Assembly: GCA_017418975.1 (NCBI GenBank)
Contig: JAFOMG010000017.1
Span: 186,001 to 250,000, forward strand
Direction of reading: 5' to 3'
Length of the DNA: 64,000 nt
From: Sphingomonas sp.
GTDB taxonomy: Bacteria; Pseudomonadota; Alphaproteobacteria; Sphingomonadales; Sphingomonadaceae
The notes below the pieces were generated by a model. That model saw only the letters and a list, made by a program, of their open reading frames with translations. It ran no database searches and was not told the origin of the DNA. The translations under genes were made by a program, and so were the position numbers. Each line of letters opens with the position of its first letter. The first letter of the stretch is position 1. This document shows, in pieces, positions 42,537 through 51,225 of the stretch.

Positions 42537-43886
42537 CTAGGCCAGTGCCTCGGCCATGTGCCGGATTGCGGCGATCTTGGCGTGCAGCGGTCCCCAATCG
42601 TCCGCTTCGGCGATGGACGCCCAGATCGCCTCCACCTCCTCGATCAGCATGGCGCAGGGAGCGCCGGACCAATAGCCATGGTCGCGCGCCTTGCGGGGTC
42701 GGTAATGCTCGAGCTGGCCGCGCAGATCGTCGAACGCTTCGCCATAATGGGTAGGAAGCGCGCCGCCGAACGCGTCGAAGAAGAATTCGTCCAGCGGGGT
42801 CAGCGTCTCGGCCAGCGCCTTTTCGAGGGAGCCGGTCAGCACCTGGTCCGCCTCGGTGCCGCGTGGGACGACGCCGAGGCGCCAGAGCAGCGCGTCGGTC
42901 ACTTCGCGCCGATAGGCCTCGGGGAAGGTTTCCATCGCCTCGATCAGCGCCTCCTCCTCGGCGATCGGGCGCAGCGAGATGGCGAGCTGCATCGCGTCCC
43001 AGTAGATCGCCTCGGGCTGGCGGCCGAAGGCGTAGAGGCCGGCATGGTCGAAATAGGCGGCGGTGAAGCCCGGATCCCAGAACGGCGCGAACCGCCATGG
43101 GCCATAGTCGAAGCTCTCGCCGGTGACGTTGATGTTGTCGCTGTTGAGCACGCCATGGACGAAGCCGGCGGCCATGTAGCGCGCCGCCATCCGCGCGGTC
43201 CGCCTGGCGACATGGGCGAGCAGGCGGGCGGGGCCGTCCTCGCCATATTCCTCGCCATGATAGTGGCGCAGCACATAGGCGGTGAGCCGGCGGAGCCCGT
43301 CCCCGTCCTGGAGATGGGCGAGGCGCTGGAAGGTCCCGATGCGGATATGGCCGTGGCTCAGGCGGACGAGCACCGACGAGCGGGTGGGCGACGGCTCGTC
43401 GCCGCGGTGGAGCTCCTCGCCGGTCTCGATGAGGGAGAAGGTGCGGGACGTCTCGACGCCCAGCGCCTCCAGCATCTCGGTCGCGAGGATCTCGCGCACG
43501 CCGCCTTTCAGCGTGAGGCGCCCGTCGCCGAAGCGGCTATGGGGCGTCTGCCCCGATCCCTTGGTGCCGAGGTCCATCAGCCGGCCGCCCCGGTCGCGCA
43601 TCTGCGCGAACAGGAAGCCGCGGCCGTCGCCGATCTCGGGATTGTACACGCGGAACTGGTGGCCGTGATAGCGCAGCGCCAGCGGCGCGGCGAGCGATCC
43701 CTTCAGCGGCTCGAACCGGCCGAAATGCGCGATCCATTCCGCGTCCGACAGGCCGTCCAGCCCGACCTCCGCCGCCGCCCGGTCGTTGCGGAAGCGCAGG
43801 ATCGCCTGCGGGAACGGCGCCGCCGCGACCGGATCGTAGAAGGCGTCGCCCAGTTCGAGGATCGCCTGTTGCGGAGTGAAGTCCAT
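42537..43886 (-). CDS. selO: Protein adenylyltransferase SelO
   Basis: A 449-aa pseudokinase that AMPylates proteins in the redox response. Features: ALRYHGHQFRVYNPEIGDGR, LMDLGTKGSGQTPHSRFGDG (nucleotide site), and the FVHGVLNSDNINVTGESFDY active loop with the catalytic Asp/Asn. Length is close to the 480 aa of E. coli YdiU; the bacterial form has no selenocysteine. It is divergent from the hydrolase at 43905 with only 18 bp between starts. Confidence 0.93.
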   Translation of the reverse strand: MDFTPQQAILELGDAFYDPVAAAPFPQAILRFRNDRAAAEVGLDGLSDAEWIAHFGRFEPLKGSLAAPLALRYHGHQFRVYNPEIGDGRGFLFAQMRDRGGRLMDLGTKGSGQTPHSRFGDGRLTLKGGVREILATEMLEALGVETSRTFSLIETGEELHRGDEPSPTRSSVLVRLSHGHIRIGTFQRLAHLQDGDGLRRLTAYVLRHYHGEEYGEDGPARLLAHVARRTARMAARYMAAGFVHGVLNSDNINVTGESFDYGPWRFAPFWDPGFTAAYFDHAGLYAFGRQPEAIYWDAMQLAISLRPIAEEEALIEAMETFPEAYRREVTDALLWRLGVVPRGTEADQVLTGSLEKALAETLTPLDEFFFDAFGGALPTHYGEAFDDLRGQLEHYRPRKARDHGYWSGAPCAMLIEEVEAIWASIAEADDWGPLHAKIAAIRHMAEALA

Positions 43887-43904
43887 GCGGCGATATGGGG
43901 AAGG

Positions 43905-44774
43905 ATGGGCGATCGGCGCAACTATTCCGACGGTTTCTGGTGGTCGCGGGACGGCATCCGTCTCCACTATCGCGAATATGCCGGGCCGGCGGACCGGCCG
44001 CCCGTGCTCTGCTTCCCCGGCCTGACGCGCAACGCGCGCGATTATGAGGGGCTGGCCGAGCGGCTGGCGGGCCAGTGGCGCGTGCTCTGCATCGAGTTTC
44101 GCGGGCGCGGCGAGAGCGGCTATGCCAAGGATCCGATGAGCTATGTTCCGCTCACCTATTTCCAGGACGTCGAAGCGCTGCTCGAGGAGCGGGAGATCGG
44201 GAAGTTCATCGCGGTCGGCACTTCGCTGGGCGGGCTGGTGACCATGCTGCTCGCCGCGACCGAGCGCGACAAGCTGGCCGGCGTGGTGCTCAACGACGTG
44301 GGGCCGGAGATCAACCCCGCCGGCCTGGCGCGCATCCGCACCTATGTCGGCAAGGCGGTCTGGTATCCCACCTGGATGCACGCGGCGCGCGCGCTGGCGA
44401 GCAGCAATGCCGATGTCTATCCGGGGTACGAGATCGAGGACTGGCTGCGCATGGCCAAGCGGCTCTACCGGGTGAACAGCTCGGGCCGCATCGTGCTCGA
44501 CTACGACATGAAGATCGCCGAGCCGTTCCGCGTGCCCGGCAACGAGGCCGGACCGGACATGTGGCCGACGATCGACGCCATTGCCGGCCGGCCGCTGCTG
44601 ATCGTGCGCGGCGAGCGCTCGGACATATTGAGCGAGGAGACGGCGGCCCGGATGGTGGAGCGCGTGCAGGGCGCCGAGCTGGTGACGGTGCCCGGGGTCG
44701 GCCATGCGCCGACGCTGGAAGAGCCGGAAGCGATTGCGGGGATCGAGCGGTTGCTGGCGAAGGTGGCGGGCTAG
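43905..44774 (+). CDS. Alpha/beta hydrolase
   Basis: A 289-aa alpha/beta-fold hydrolase. Seen: LCFPGLTRNARDYEGLAERL, CIEFRGRGESGYAKDP, the nucleophile elbow VGTSLGGLVT, the acid in GERSDILSEE and the late His in PGVGHAPTLEEPEAI. It looks like the esterase/haloperoxidase-type group. No signal peptide. A purine-rich ggggaagg stands right before the start. The substrate is unknown. Its stop overlaps the convergent gene's stop (CTAG). Confidence 0.88.
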   Translation: MGDRRNYSDGFWWSRDGIRLHYREYAGPADRPPVLCFPGLTRNARDYEGLAERLAGQWRVLCIEFRGRGESGYAKDPMSYVPLTYFQDVEALLEEREIGKFIAVGTSLGGLVTMLLAATERDKLAGVVLNDVGPEINPAGLARIRTYVGKAVWYPTWMHAARALASSNADVYPGYEIEDWLRMAKRLYRVNSSGRIVLDYDMKIAEPFRVPGNEAGPDMWPTIDAIAGRPLLIVRGERSDILSEETAARMVERVQGAELVTVPGVGHAPTLEEPEAIAGIERLLAKVAG

Positions 44775-45286
44775 CGGTTGGCGACGGGCTTGAGCTGCCC
44801 GGCGACATAGGATTGTGACCAGCCTTTCGCCGAGACGAGCACTCCGCCGCGGAACGTGAATTCCACATCGGCCAGCGTCGAGGCGCGGCTATCGATGAAC
44901 GCGACTTTCACGCTCCATTCGTCGCAGGGATCGACCACCATCGGAATCGAACTCCAGGGGAGATAGTGGAAGGAATCCGCCTTCATTTCGGCGGCCAGCG
45001 CATGTGCGCCCGCGGGGCCCTTCCCCAGGGGGCCGCCGACATCGCCCGAGCCGAGATCGAATTCCGCATCGGGCCGCACCAGCGCGCGGAGCTCGGAATC
45101 GCGTTGCCATCCCCCGGCGGCGGCGTGTTCGACGATCGCGATGGCGCGCTGGCTGAGCGTGGCATAGACATCGCTGATGTTCCGTGTCGCCGGCATGGCG
45201 CAGCCCGCCGGTGCGGCCGCCTGGGCCCGGGCGGGCGCAATTGCGGAGAGAAGCGCCGGCACGGCCGCGCATATCACTGTCTTCAC
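44771..45286 (-). CDS. Exported hypothetical protein
   Basis: A 171-aa exported protein. Signal peptide: MKTVICAAVPALLSAIAPARA, then AQAAAPAGCAMPATRN. The mature part resembles an NTF2/SnoaL-like cone fold (DVYATLSQRAIAIVEHAAA, then RALVRPDAEFDLGSGD, and a late SAKGWSQSYV strand), but this is a weak judgement. GTG start 45286 with an agggg site. Two Cys may pair. Confidence 0.6.
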   Translation of the reverse strand: MKTVICAAVPALLSAIAPARAQAAAPAGCAMPATRNISDVYATLSQRAIAIVEHAAAGGWQRDSELRALVRPDAEFDLGSGDVGGPLGKGPAGAHALAAEMKADSFHYLPWSSIPMVVDPCDEWSVKVAFIDSRASTLADVEFTFRGGVLVSAKGWSQSYVAGQLKPVANR

Positions 45287-45370
45287 GGACTTGATCCCCT
45301 TGGCGGCGTCAGCGGAATGTCCAACGGACGTGACGTCCGCGCAATCCCCCGCTAAGCACCCCATCCAACG

Positions 45371-46504
45371 ATGCCGATCCACATCCTCCACCTCCACTCG
45401 ACCTTCAACCTCGGCGGCAAGGAAGCGCGCGCCGTGCGGCTGATGAACGCGTTCGGCGACAAGGCGCGGCACACCATCGTCTCGGCCATGCCCGATCAGC
45501 TCGAGGCGCGGGCGATGATCGCCAAGGGGATCAAGTACGAGATCGCGCAGGATCCGCCGCCGCTCTCGGGCCGGCCCTCGGTGAAGCGCTACGAGGCGAT
45601 CGCGCGCTACATGCGCCGCTTCGACCTGGTGCTCACCTATAATTGGGGGGCGATCGACGGCGTGATGGCGGCGCGCGTGTTCGGCAAGGGACTGCCGCCG
45701 GTGATCCACCATGAGGACGGGTTCAACCAGGACGAGGCCGAGAAGCTCAATCCGGTCCGCAACATGTATCGCCGCATCGCGCTGCCCGCCGCCAATGCGC
45801 TGGTCGTGCCTTCCGAAGTGCTCGAGCGGATCGCGCTCAACCAGTGGCGCCAGCCGCGCGCGCGCCTGTTCCGCATCGCCAACGGCATCCCGACCAAGCT
45901 CTATGCCGGCAAGCCCGATATCGAGCTGATTCCCGAGCTCAAGCAGAAGAAGCCCGGGACGCTGGTGGTGGGCTGTGTCGCCGGCCTCAGGCCGGTGAAG
46001 GACCTGCCGCTGCTGGTCCGCGCGGTGGCCGGGCTCAACACGCGTTTCAAGCTGGTGATCGTCGGCGAGGGGCCGGAGCGGCAGAACATCCTCGACGCCG
46101 CCGAGGCGATGGCGATCGAGGATGCGGTGATCCTGCCCGGATTCCTGCGCGAGCCGCATCGCTATATGGGATTGTTCGACGTGTTCGCGCTCTCGTCGAG
46201 GAGCGAGCAGGCGCCGATCTCGGTGCTCGAGGCGATGGCGGCCGGCCTGCCGGTGGTGGCGCCGCCGGTGGGCGACATCCCCAAGATGGTCGGCGAGCGC
46301 AACCAGCATTTCCTGCCGCCCGAGCGCACCGAGGTGGTGCTGCGCGACCGGATCGACATGTTCGCCCGGCATCCCGAGGAGCGCGAGATGGTGGGGAAGG
46401 AGAACCGCGCGCGCGCCCGTGCGTTGTTCGACGAAGGGGAAATGATCGCCGCCTATGCGCGCCTCTACGGCGCCGCGATGGGACGGCCTGACGCACTGCA
46501 GTGA
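45371..46504 (+). CDS. Glycosyltransferase family 4
   Basis: A 377-aa retaining glycosyltransferase of the GT-B fold. The N-domain starts with HILHLHSTFNLGGKEARAVR. The C-domain has VVGCVAGLRPVKDLPLLVRA, VIVGEGPERQNILDAAEAM and the donor-binding SSRSEQAPISVLEAMAAGLP, where the E-x7-E pattern holds. Likely adds a sugar to a lipid carrier or polysaccharide; donor and acceptor unknown. It stands alone, without a polysaccharide cluster. Confidence 0.9.
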   Translation: MPIHILHLHSTFNLGGKEARAVRLMNAFGDKARHTIVSAMPDQLEARAMIAKGIKYEIAQDPPPLSGRPSVKRYEAIARYMRRFDLVLTYNWGAIDGVMAARVFGKGLPPVIHHEDGFNQDEAEKLNPVRNMYRRIALPAANALVVPSEVLERIALNQWRQPRARLFRIANGIPTKLYAGKPDIELIPELKQKKPGTLVVGCVAGLRPVKDLPLLVRAVAGLNTRFKLVIVGEGPERQNILDAAEAMAIEDAVILPGFLREPHRYMGLFDVFALSSRSEQAPISVLEAMAAGLPVVAPPVGDIPKMVGERNQHFLPPERTEVVLRDRIDMFARHPEEREMVGKENRARARALFDEGEMIAAYARLYGAAMGRPDALQ

Positions 46505-46569
46505 CGATTGTTGCTCGCTTGTTGCGTCCGATCCGTCTAGCGTCGCGCGAATTTTAGTCTGGAGGTTCT

Positions 46570-47973
46570 GTGTTCAAGGGTCTGTCGCCCATCCTGTACA
46601 ACGGCCGCGAGGTCTGGCCGATCGTCGAGGGGGGTAAGGGTGTGGCTGCCACCAACCATGCCAGCGCGGGCGCCTGGGCCGCGGCGGGGGGCATCGGCAC
46701 GGTCTCCGCGGTCAATGCCGACAGCTATGACGCCGAAGGCAAGATCATTCCGCAGATCTATCGCGCGCTCACGCGCCGCGAGCGGCACGAGGAACTGATC
46801 CAGTACGCGATCGAGGGCGCGGTCCAGCAGGTCAAGAAGGCCTTCGAGATCGGCGACGGCAAGGGCGCGATCAACATCAACGTGCTGTGGGAGATGGGCG
46901 GCGCGCAGCGGGTGCTGCACGGCGTGCTGGAGCGCACCCGCGGCATGGTCGCCGGCGTCACCTGTGGCGCGGGCATGCCCTACAAGCTCAGCGAGATCGC
47001 GGCGTCGTACAACGTCAACTATCTCCCCATCGTCAGCTCCGGCCGCGCCTTCCGCGCGCTGTGGAAGCGCGCCTATTCCAAGGCGAGCGAGTGGCTGGCG
47101 GCGGTGGTCTATGAGGATCCCTGGCTCGCCGGCGGCCATAACGGCCTGTCCAATGCCGAGGATCCGCTGAAGCCGCAGGATCCCTATCCCCGCGTCAAGG
47201 AACTGCGCGACGTGATGCGCGAGGGCGGCATCCCGGACGAGGTGCCGATCGTCATGGCCGGCGGCGTCTGGTACCTGCGCGACTGGAACGACTGGATCGA
47301 CAATCCCGAGCTCGGCCGCATCGCCTTCCAGTTCGGCACCCGCCCGCTGCTCACCCAGGAAAGCCCGATTCCCGATGGCTGGAAGGCCAAGCTGATGGAG
47401 ATCGAGGAAGGCGAGGTGCTGCTTCACCGCTTCTCGCCGACCGGCTTCTATTCGTCGGCGGTGCGCAACCCGTTCCTGCGCAATCTCGAGGCGCGCTCGG
47501 AGCGCCAGATCCCCTATTCGACCGAGGAGGCGGGCGACCATACCTTCCAGCTCGACGTCGGCGTGAAGGGCAAGAATTTCTGGGTGACCCGCAACGACCT
47601 GCTCCGGGCCCGCCAATGGTTCGGCAACGGCTTCACCTCGGCGCTCAAGACGCCGGACAACACGCTGGTGTTCGTCAACGAGGAGGAGAAGGGCATCATC
47701 CGCAAGGACCAGGCGGATTGCATGGGCTGCCTGAGCCAGTGCGCCTTCTCGTCCTGGGCCGATACCGAGACCAACTCGACCGGCCGGCTGGCGGATCCGC
47801 GCAGCTTCTGCATCCAGAAGACGCTGCAGGACATCGCCCATGGCGGCCCGACCGACGAGAATCTGATGTTCGCGGGGCATGCCGCCTATAGCTTCAAGCG
47901 CGACCCGTTCTATTCGAACGGCTTCGTTCCGACGGTGAAGCAGCTGGTGGATCGGATTCTGACGGGCGACTAA
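46570..47973 (+). CDS. NAD(P)H-dependent flavin oxidoreductase / nitronate monooxygenase family
   Basis: A 467-aa TIM-barrel flavoprotein. Seen: GGGIGTVSAVN-like start (AAAGGIGTVSAVNAD), GAININVLWEMGG, AGVTCGAGMPYKL, the PIVSSGRAFRALW strand, the phosphate loop EDPWLAGGHNGLS and PIVMAGGVW. It is about 100 aa longer than ordinary nitronate monooxygenases, and the tail has a Cys-rich patch (ADCMGCLSQCAF, then SFCIQK). Starts with GTG after a strong ggaggt. May detoxify nitroalkanes or act on another substrate. Confidence 0.8.
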   Translation: MFKGLSPILYNGREVWPIVEGGKGVAATNHASAGAWAAAGGIGTVSAVNADSYDAEGKIIPQIYRALTRRERHEELIQYAIEGAVQQVKKAFEIGDGKGAININVLWEMGGAQRVLHGVLERTRGMVAGVTCGAGMPYKLSEIAASYNVNYLPIVSSGRAFRALWKRAYSKASEWLAAVVYEDPWLAGGHNGLSNAEDPLKPQDPYPRVKELRDVMREGGIPDEVPIVMAGGVWYLRDWNDWIDNPELGRIAFQFGTRPLLTQESPIPDGWKAKLMEIEEGEVLLHRFSPTGFYSSAVRNPFLRNLEARSERQIPYSTEEAGDHTFQLDVGVKGKNFWVTRNDLLRARQWFGNGFTSALKTPDNTLVFVNEEEKGIIRKDQADCMGCLSQCAFSSWADTETNSTGRLADPRSFCIQKTLQDIAHGGPTDENLMFAGHAAYSFKRDPFYSNGFVPTVKQLVDRILTGD

Positions 47974-48025
47974 GGGGTTTCCGGCGCGGTTCGGGCCGCG
48001 TCTCGGGAGCATCGGCAAGCGTTGG

Positions 48026-48463
48026 TCAGGGGTGCCAGAGCGTGATCGCGGCGGTGCCGGCACAGGCGATCGCGACGCCGGCGAGCAGCCAGCCGCGAAG
48101 GGCATGGGGTGTTTTGCGCGCGGGCCGGTCGGTCGCGGGGGATTCGCTCCGGCGGCCGCCCTTTCGGGGCGTGCCGCCCTGGCCGGCGGCCCAGCTTTCG
48201 TTGGCGGCGCGGAGCAGCGCGTTGAAGTTCAGCCGTTCCAGCAACTGGATGCCGAGCGTCTTCCCCTTCACCCACACGACCCGGCCCGCCAGCGCCAGCG
48301 AGGCCTTGCGGACCTCGACATAGGTTCCCGGCCTGGGCGGGAACGGTGCCAGCAGCATCATGCCGTGCGGCGAGATGTTGCGGATGGTCACGTCGCACCA
48401 TCCCCCCTTGCTGCGCATCTGGGCGGGGATGACGACTTCCCGCCGCGATTCTCTCGATTGCAT
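48026..48463 (-). CDS. PilZ-domain protein with C-terminal membrane anchor
   Basis: A 145-aa protein. A PilZ domain (about 1-80) begins with the c-di-GMP motif RESRREVVIPAQMRS, followed by the second motif NISPHGMML (N-x-S-x-x-G). It ends with a Lys/Arg-rich linker and one membrane helix (WLLAGVAIACAGTAAITLW). Start ATG 48463 is preceded by gggggatcac. Anchored reader of c-di-GMP at the inner membrane; its partner is unknown. Confidence 0.8.
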   Translation of the reverse strand: MQSRESRREVVIPAQMRSKGGWCDVTIRNISPHGMMLLAPFPPRPGTYVEVRKASLALAGRVVWVKGKTLGIQLLERLNFNALLRAANESWAAGQGGTPRKGGRRSESPATDRPARKTPHALRGWLLAGVAIACAGTAAITLWHP

Positions 48464-48757
48464 CTGGTGATCCCCCGGCGCGGCTGCCCCGATGGCGGGG
48501 ATCGCGCAGGAGGAGTTACGCAGTATCGCGCTTACCGCTGCCTTGCCGGCCATGGTTAACCGCGAAGAAGATGCCCCGGATCGGAGGTATCGCGCTAGAA
48601 TCCGCAAAGTATCGGCAAGATGATCGCAGGTTCATAGCCTGAACAATTGTCTGATCTTTTCGCCGTCGTTCCGGCCCCGGGCCGCGATCCCGCTTCTGCT
48701 TCCGCCGGCAAGAGCCCGGCTCAAGGCCGGGGTGCCGAAGGAAGAATGGTCCCCAGC
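48464..48757. other. Gap with a diverged type 2 REP pair
   Basis: Two arms, 48664-48695 (gttccggccccgggcc...) and 48710-48737 (aagagcccggctcaaggccg), match the REP type of the element at 13142 but imperfectly. No terminal repeats surround them. The rest holds the PilZ promoter. Confidence 0.55.
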
Positions 48758-49756
48758 CTATAGCCAGCCATCGAGAACCTGGTCGGGCGGCCGATGCCCA
48801 TCGGACCAGACCCGAATATTGGCGATCACCTTGACGCCCATATCCTCGCGCCCTTCGAAAGTGGCGGAGCCGAGATGGGGGAGCAGCACGACATTGTCGA
48901 GCGCGACGAGGCGCGGATCGACCGCGGGCTCGTTCACATAGACGTCGAGCCCGGCGCCGGCGATGCGCCGCTGGGCGAGCGCGGCGATCATCGCCTCTTG
49001 GTCCACGATCTCGCCGCGGGCCGTGTTGATCAGCCAGCCCCGGGGGCCGAGCAGGTCGAGCCGGCGCGCGTCGATCAGGCCGCCCGTGGCGCCGGTATGC
49101 GGGGTGTGGATCGTGAGGATGTCCGCCGCCGCAAGCATCGAATCGAGCTCGGGGTGCCAGGTGGCGCCCAGCTGCGCCTCGAGCACCTGCGGCAGGCGGT
49201 GGCGGTTGTGATAATGGATCTGGAGGCCGAAGGCGCGTGCCCGCATCGCCACCGCCTGGCCGATCCGGCCCATGCCCAGGATGCCGAGCTTCTTGCCGCC
49301 GATCCGGTGCCCGCGCATCGAAGTGGGAGCCCAGCCGGTCCAGCCGCCCGCGCGGACCAGCTCGTCGCCCTCGACCAGGCGGCGCGGCACGGCGAGGATC
49401 AGCGCCATCGCCATGTCGGCGGTATCCTCGGTGAGCACGCCGGGGGTGTTGGTGACGGTGATGCCGCGTGCCCTGGCGGCCTTCAGGTCGATATGGCCGA
49501 CGCCGGCGCCGTAATTGGCGATCAGGCGCAGCCGGCCGGGCGCGGCCGCGAGCAGGGCGGCATCGATCCGATCGGTGACGGTGGGCACCAGCACGTCGCA
49601 ATCCGCCATCGCCGCGCCGAGCGCCTCGGGCGACATGGGCGTGTCGCCGGCATTGGTTACGACATCGAACAATTCGGCCATGCGCGCCTCGATGCCGTCG
49701 GGCAGCGCGCGGGTGACGATCACCCGGGGACGGGAAGGGCGCGGGCCATGTGCCAT
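48758..49756 (-). CDS. D-2-hydroxyacid dehydrogenase (glyoxylate reductase-like)
   Basis: A 332-aa NAD(P)-dependent enzyme. The Rossmann motif is LGILGMGRIGQAVAMRARAFG. Catalytic residues sit in INTARGEIVD (Arg), YVNEPA (Glu) and LLPHLGSAT (His). It begins MAHGPRPSRPRVIVTRALPDG. The pattern fits glyoxylate / hydroxypyruvate reductases; substrate to be tested. Second in-frame ATG at 49792 is less likely. Malate synthase G, another glyoxylate enzyme, is 7 kb away. Confidence 0.9.
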   Translation of the reverse strand: MAHGPRPSRPRVIVTRALPDGIEARMAELFDVVTNAGDTPMSPEALGAAMADCDVLVPTVTDRIDAALLAAAPGRLRLIANYGAGVGHIDLKAARARGITVTNTPGVLTEDTADMAMALILAVPRRLVEGDELVRAGGWTGWAPTSMRGHRIGGKKLGILGMGRIGQAVAMRARAFGLQIHYHNRHRLPQVLEAQLGATWHPELDSMLAAADILTIHTPHTGATGGLIDARRLDLLGPRGWLINTARGEIVDQEAMIAALAQRRIAGAGLDVYVNEPAVDPRLVALDNVVLLPHLGSATFEGREDMGVKVIANIRVWSDGHRPPDQVLDGWL

Positions 49757-49852
49757 AAAGGGCGGCTTGGCCGGTGGCGCGGCGCCAGTCAACGGTTGAT
49801 GGCGAGGCGCTGCTCGGCGTAGATAGCGCGGACACTAGTTCATGAGGGTCGC

Positions 49853-50329
49853 ATGCGTTTTGGGAAATGGGCCGTGCTCGGCGTCGTCGCGCTGGGATTG
49901 GCCGTTCCCGCATCGGCCCAGCGCAAGACGCCCTATTTCGTCTCGATCAAGGCCGAGAAGGCCCGGATGCGCACCGGCCCGGGGCGCAACTATCCCTCGA
50001 ACTGGCTCTATCAGCGCCGCGGACTGCCGCTGAAGGTGATCGACATCTATGGCGAATGGCGCAAGGTCGAGGATCCGGACGGCACCCAGGGCTGGATGCT
50101 CGCCAACCTGCTCGACGACGTGCGCACGGCAATGGTGATCGGCACCGTGAGCGAGATGCGCGACGCCCCCCGCTTCAATGCGCGAGTGAGCTGGCGCGCA
50201 GCGCCCGGCGTGGTCGGCCGGGTGAGCCGCTGCGCGAGCAACTGGTGCTGGTTCGATGTGGCCGGGCGCGGCGGCTATATCGAGCAGAGCCATATCTGGG
50301 GCACCGATCCGGGCGAGGCGGTGAACTGA
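49853..50329 (+). CDS. Exported SH3-domain protein
   Basis: A 158-aa periplasmic protein. Signal peptide: MRFGKWAVLGVVALGLAVPASA. The mature part has a bacterial SH3 domain (FVSIKAEKARMRTGPGRNYP, then IYGEWRKVEDPDGTQGWM) and a second SH3-like repeat with two Cys (RCASNWCWFDV). These domains bind peptidoglycan or protein ligands. No enzyme domain is fused. Confidence 0.85.
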   Translation: MRFGKWAVLGVVALGLAVPASAQRKTPYFVSIKAEKARMRTGPGRNYPSNWLYQRRGLPLKVIDIYGEWRKVEDPDGTQGWMLANLLDDVRTAMVIGTVSEMRDAPRFNARVSWRAAPGVVGRVSRCASNWCWFDVAGRGGYIEQSHIWGTDPGEAVN

Positions 50330-50570
50330 TTTTTACCCGAATTGGGCGCCAAAGGTCGCAAAGGCCCTAACGTCAATAGAGAAGCCCAAACCCATCTCTG
50401 GCGCATCGGGATTACCCTGGCGGAATGAATCCCCCGCCCGGCGGAGGCTGGAATCCGCACGACATTTCTTCGCGATGAGAAAGAGCCTGTTCGGCATGAC
50501 AGGCGGAACCCTACATTGGAAGCCGCGAACCGGGGCGGAGCGTCGGCGTTTCGCGGCGGGAGATAAGAGC

Positions 50571-50966
50571 ATGACCTTTCGATTTGCCGTGGCCGTGTTC
50601 GCCGGATCGCTGATCGCGTCCGGCGCATCGGCGCAGACCGCCGGCGCCTTCATGCAGAACCCGGCCTTCAAGGATCCCGCGCCGGCCGAGTGCGAGACGA
50701 GCTTCGACATGCAGCATTGCGCGGCGCACGAACTGCGCGTCGCCGATGCGCGGATGAGCGCGCGCTATGCGGAATTGCGGGGGCGATCCGGGCCGGCGGC
50801 CCGGCAGCGGCTGCTGGCCGAGCAGCGCAAATGGCTGGCGGAGCGCGATCGCGGCTGCATCGCCCGGGGCGACGCCTATCGCGGCGGGACGATCGCGCCG
50901 GTCGTGGTGGCGCAATGCTGGGTCGAGGTGACCAGGGCCCGCGAGAAGGCGCTGGCGCGGCGCTAG
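50571..50966 (+). CDS. LprI-like lysozyme-inhibitor family protein (DUF1311)
   Basis: A 131-aa exported protein. Signal peptide: MTFRFAVAVFAGSLIASGASA. The rest has the LprI pattern: CETSFDMQHCAAHELRVADARM, a helix with AEQRKWLAERDRGC, and a late Cys in VVVAQCWVEV. The four Cys should form two disulfides. Its stop codon TAG lies inside the left terminal repeat of the element that begins at 50963, so insertion set its C-terminus (KALARR). Start has a gcgggaga site. Confidence 0.75.
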   Translation: MTFRFAVAVFAGSLIASGASAQTAGAFMQNPAFKDPAPAECETSFDMQHCAAHELRVADARMSARYAELRGRSGPAARQRLLAEQRKWLAERDRGCIARGDAYRGGTIAPVVVAQCWVEVTRAREKALARR

Positions 50967-51163
50967 GTTGAGGACTCATATTCTCCAGCGTCATCCCCGC
51001 GCAGGCGGGGATCCAGGGCCAAGGGCAAGGACGGCGCGGCTCGCCTTGCCGTTTCCGGCACGCACCTGCGTGATTGTTTCGATCGTCCCCTGCTACCCTG
51101 GATCCCCGCCTTCGCGGGGATGACGGGTGTGGTTTCAAGGGCTTGTTTTGGTTCTCAACCTAG
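50963..51163. mobile_element. Short TIR-bounded element carrying a type 1 REP pair (copy 2)
   Basis: Left end ctaggttgaggactcatatt (50963-50982), right end gttttggttctcaacctagg (51145-51164): the same terminal inverted repeats as at 13142-13291. Inside is the type 1 REP pair (50989-51018 with 51096-51127), while copy 1 carries the type 2 pair. The left end overlaps the stop of the LprI-like gene. Confidence 0.65.
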
Positions 51164-51225
51164 GCCGCTGGTTCAGGCAACAAAACCCTCACTCCCGCTT
51201 TCTCGGGAGGGCGGGGCTTCCCGCC

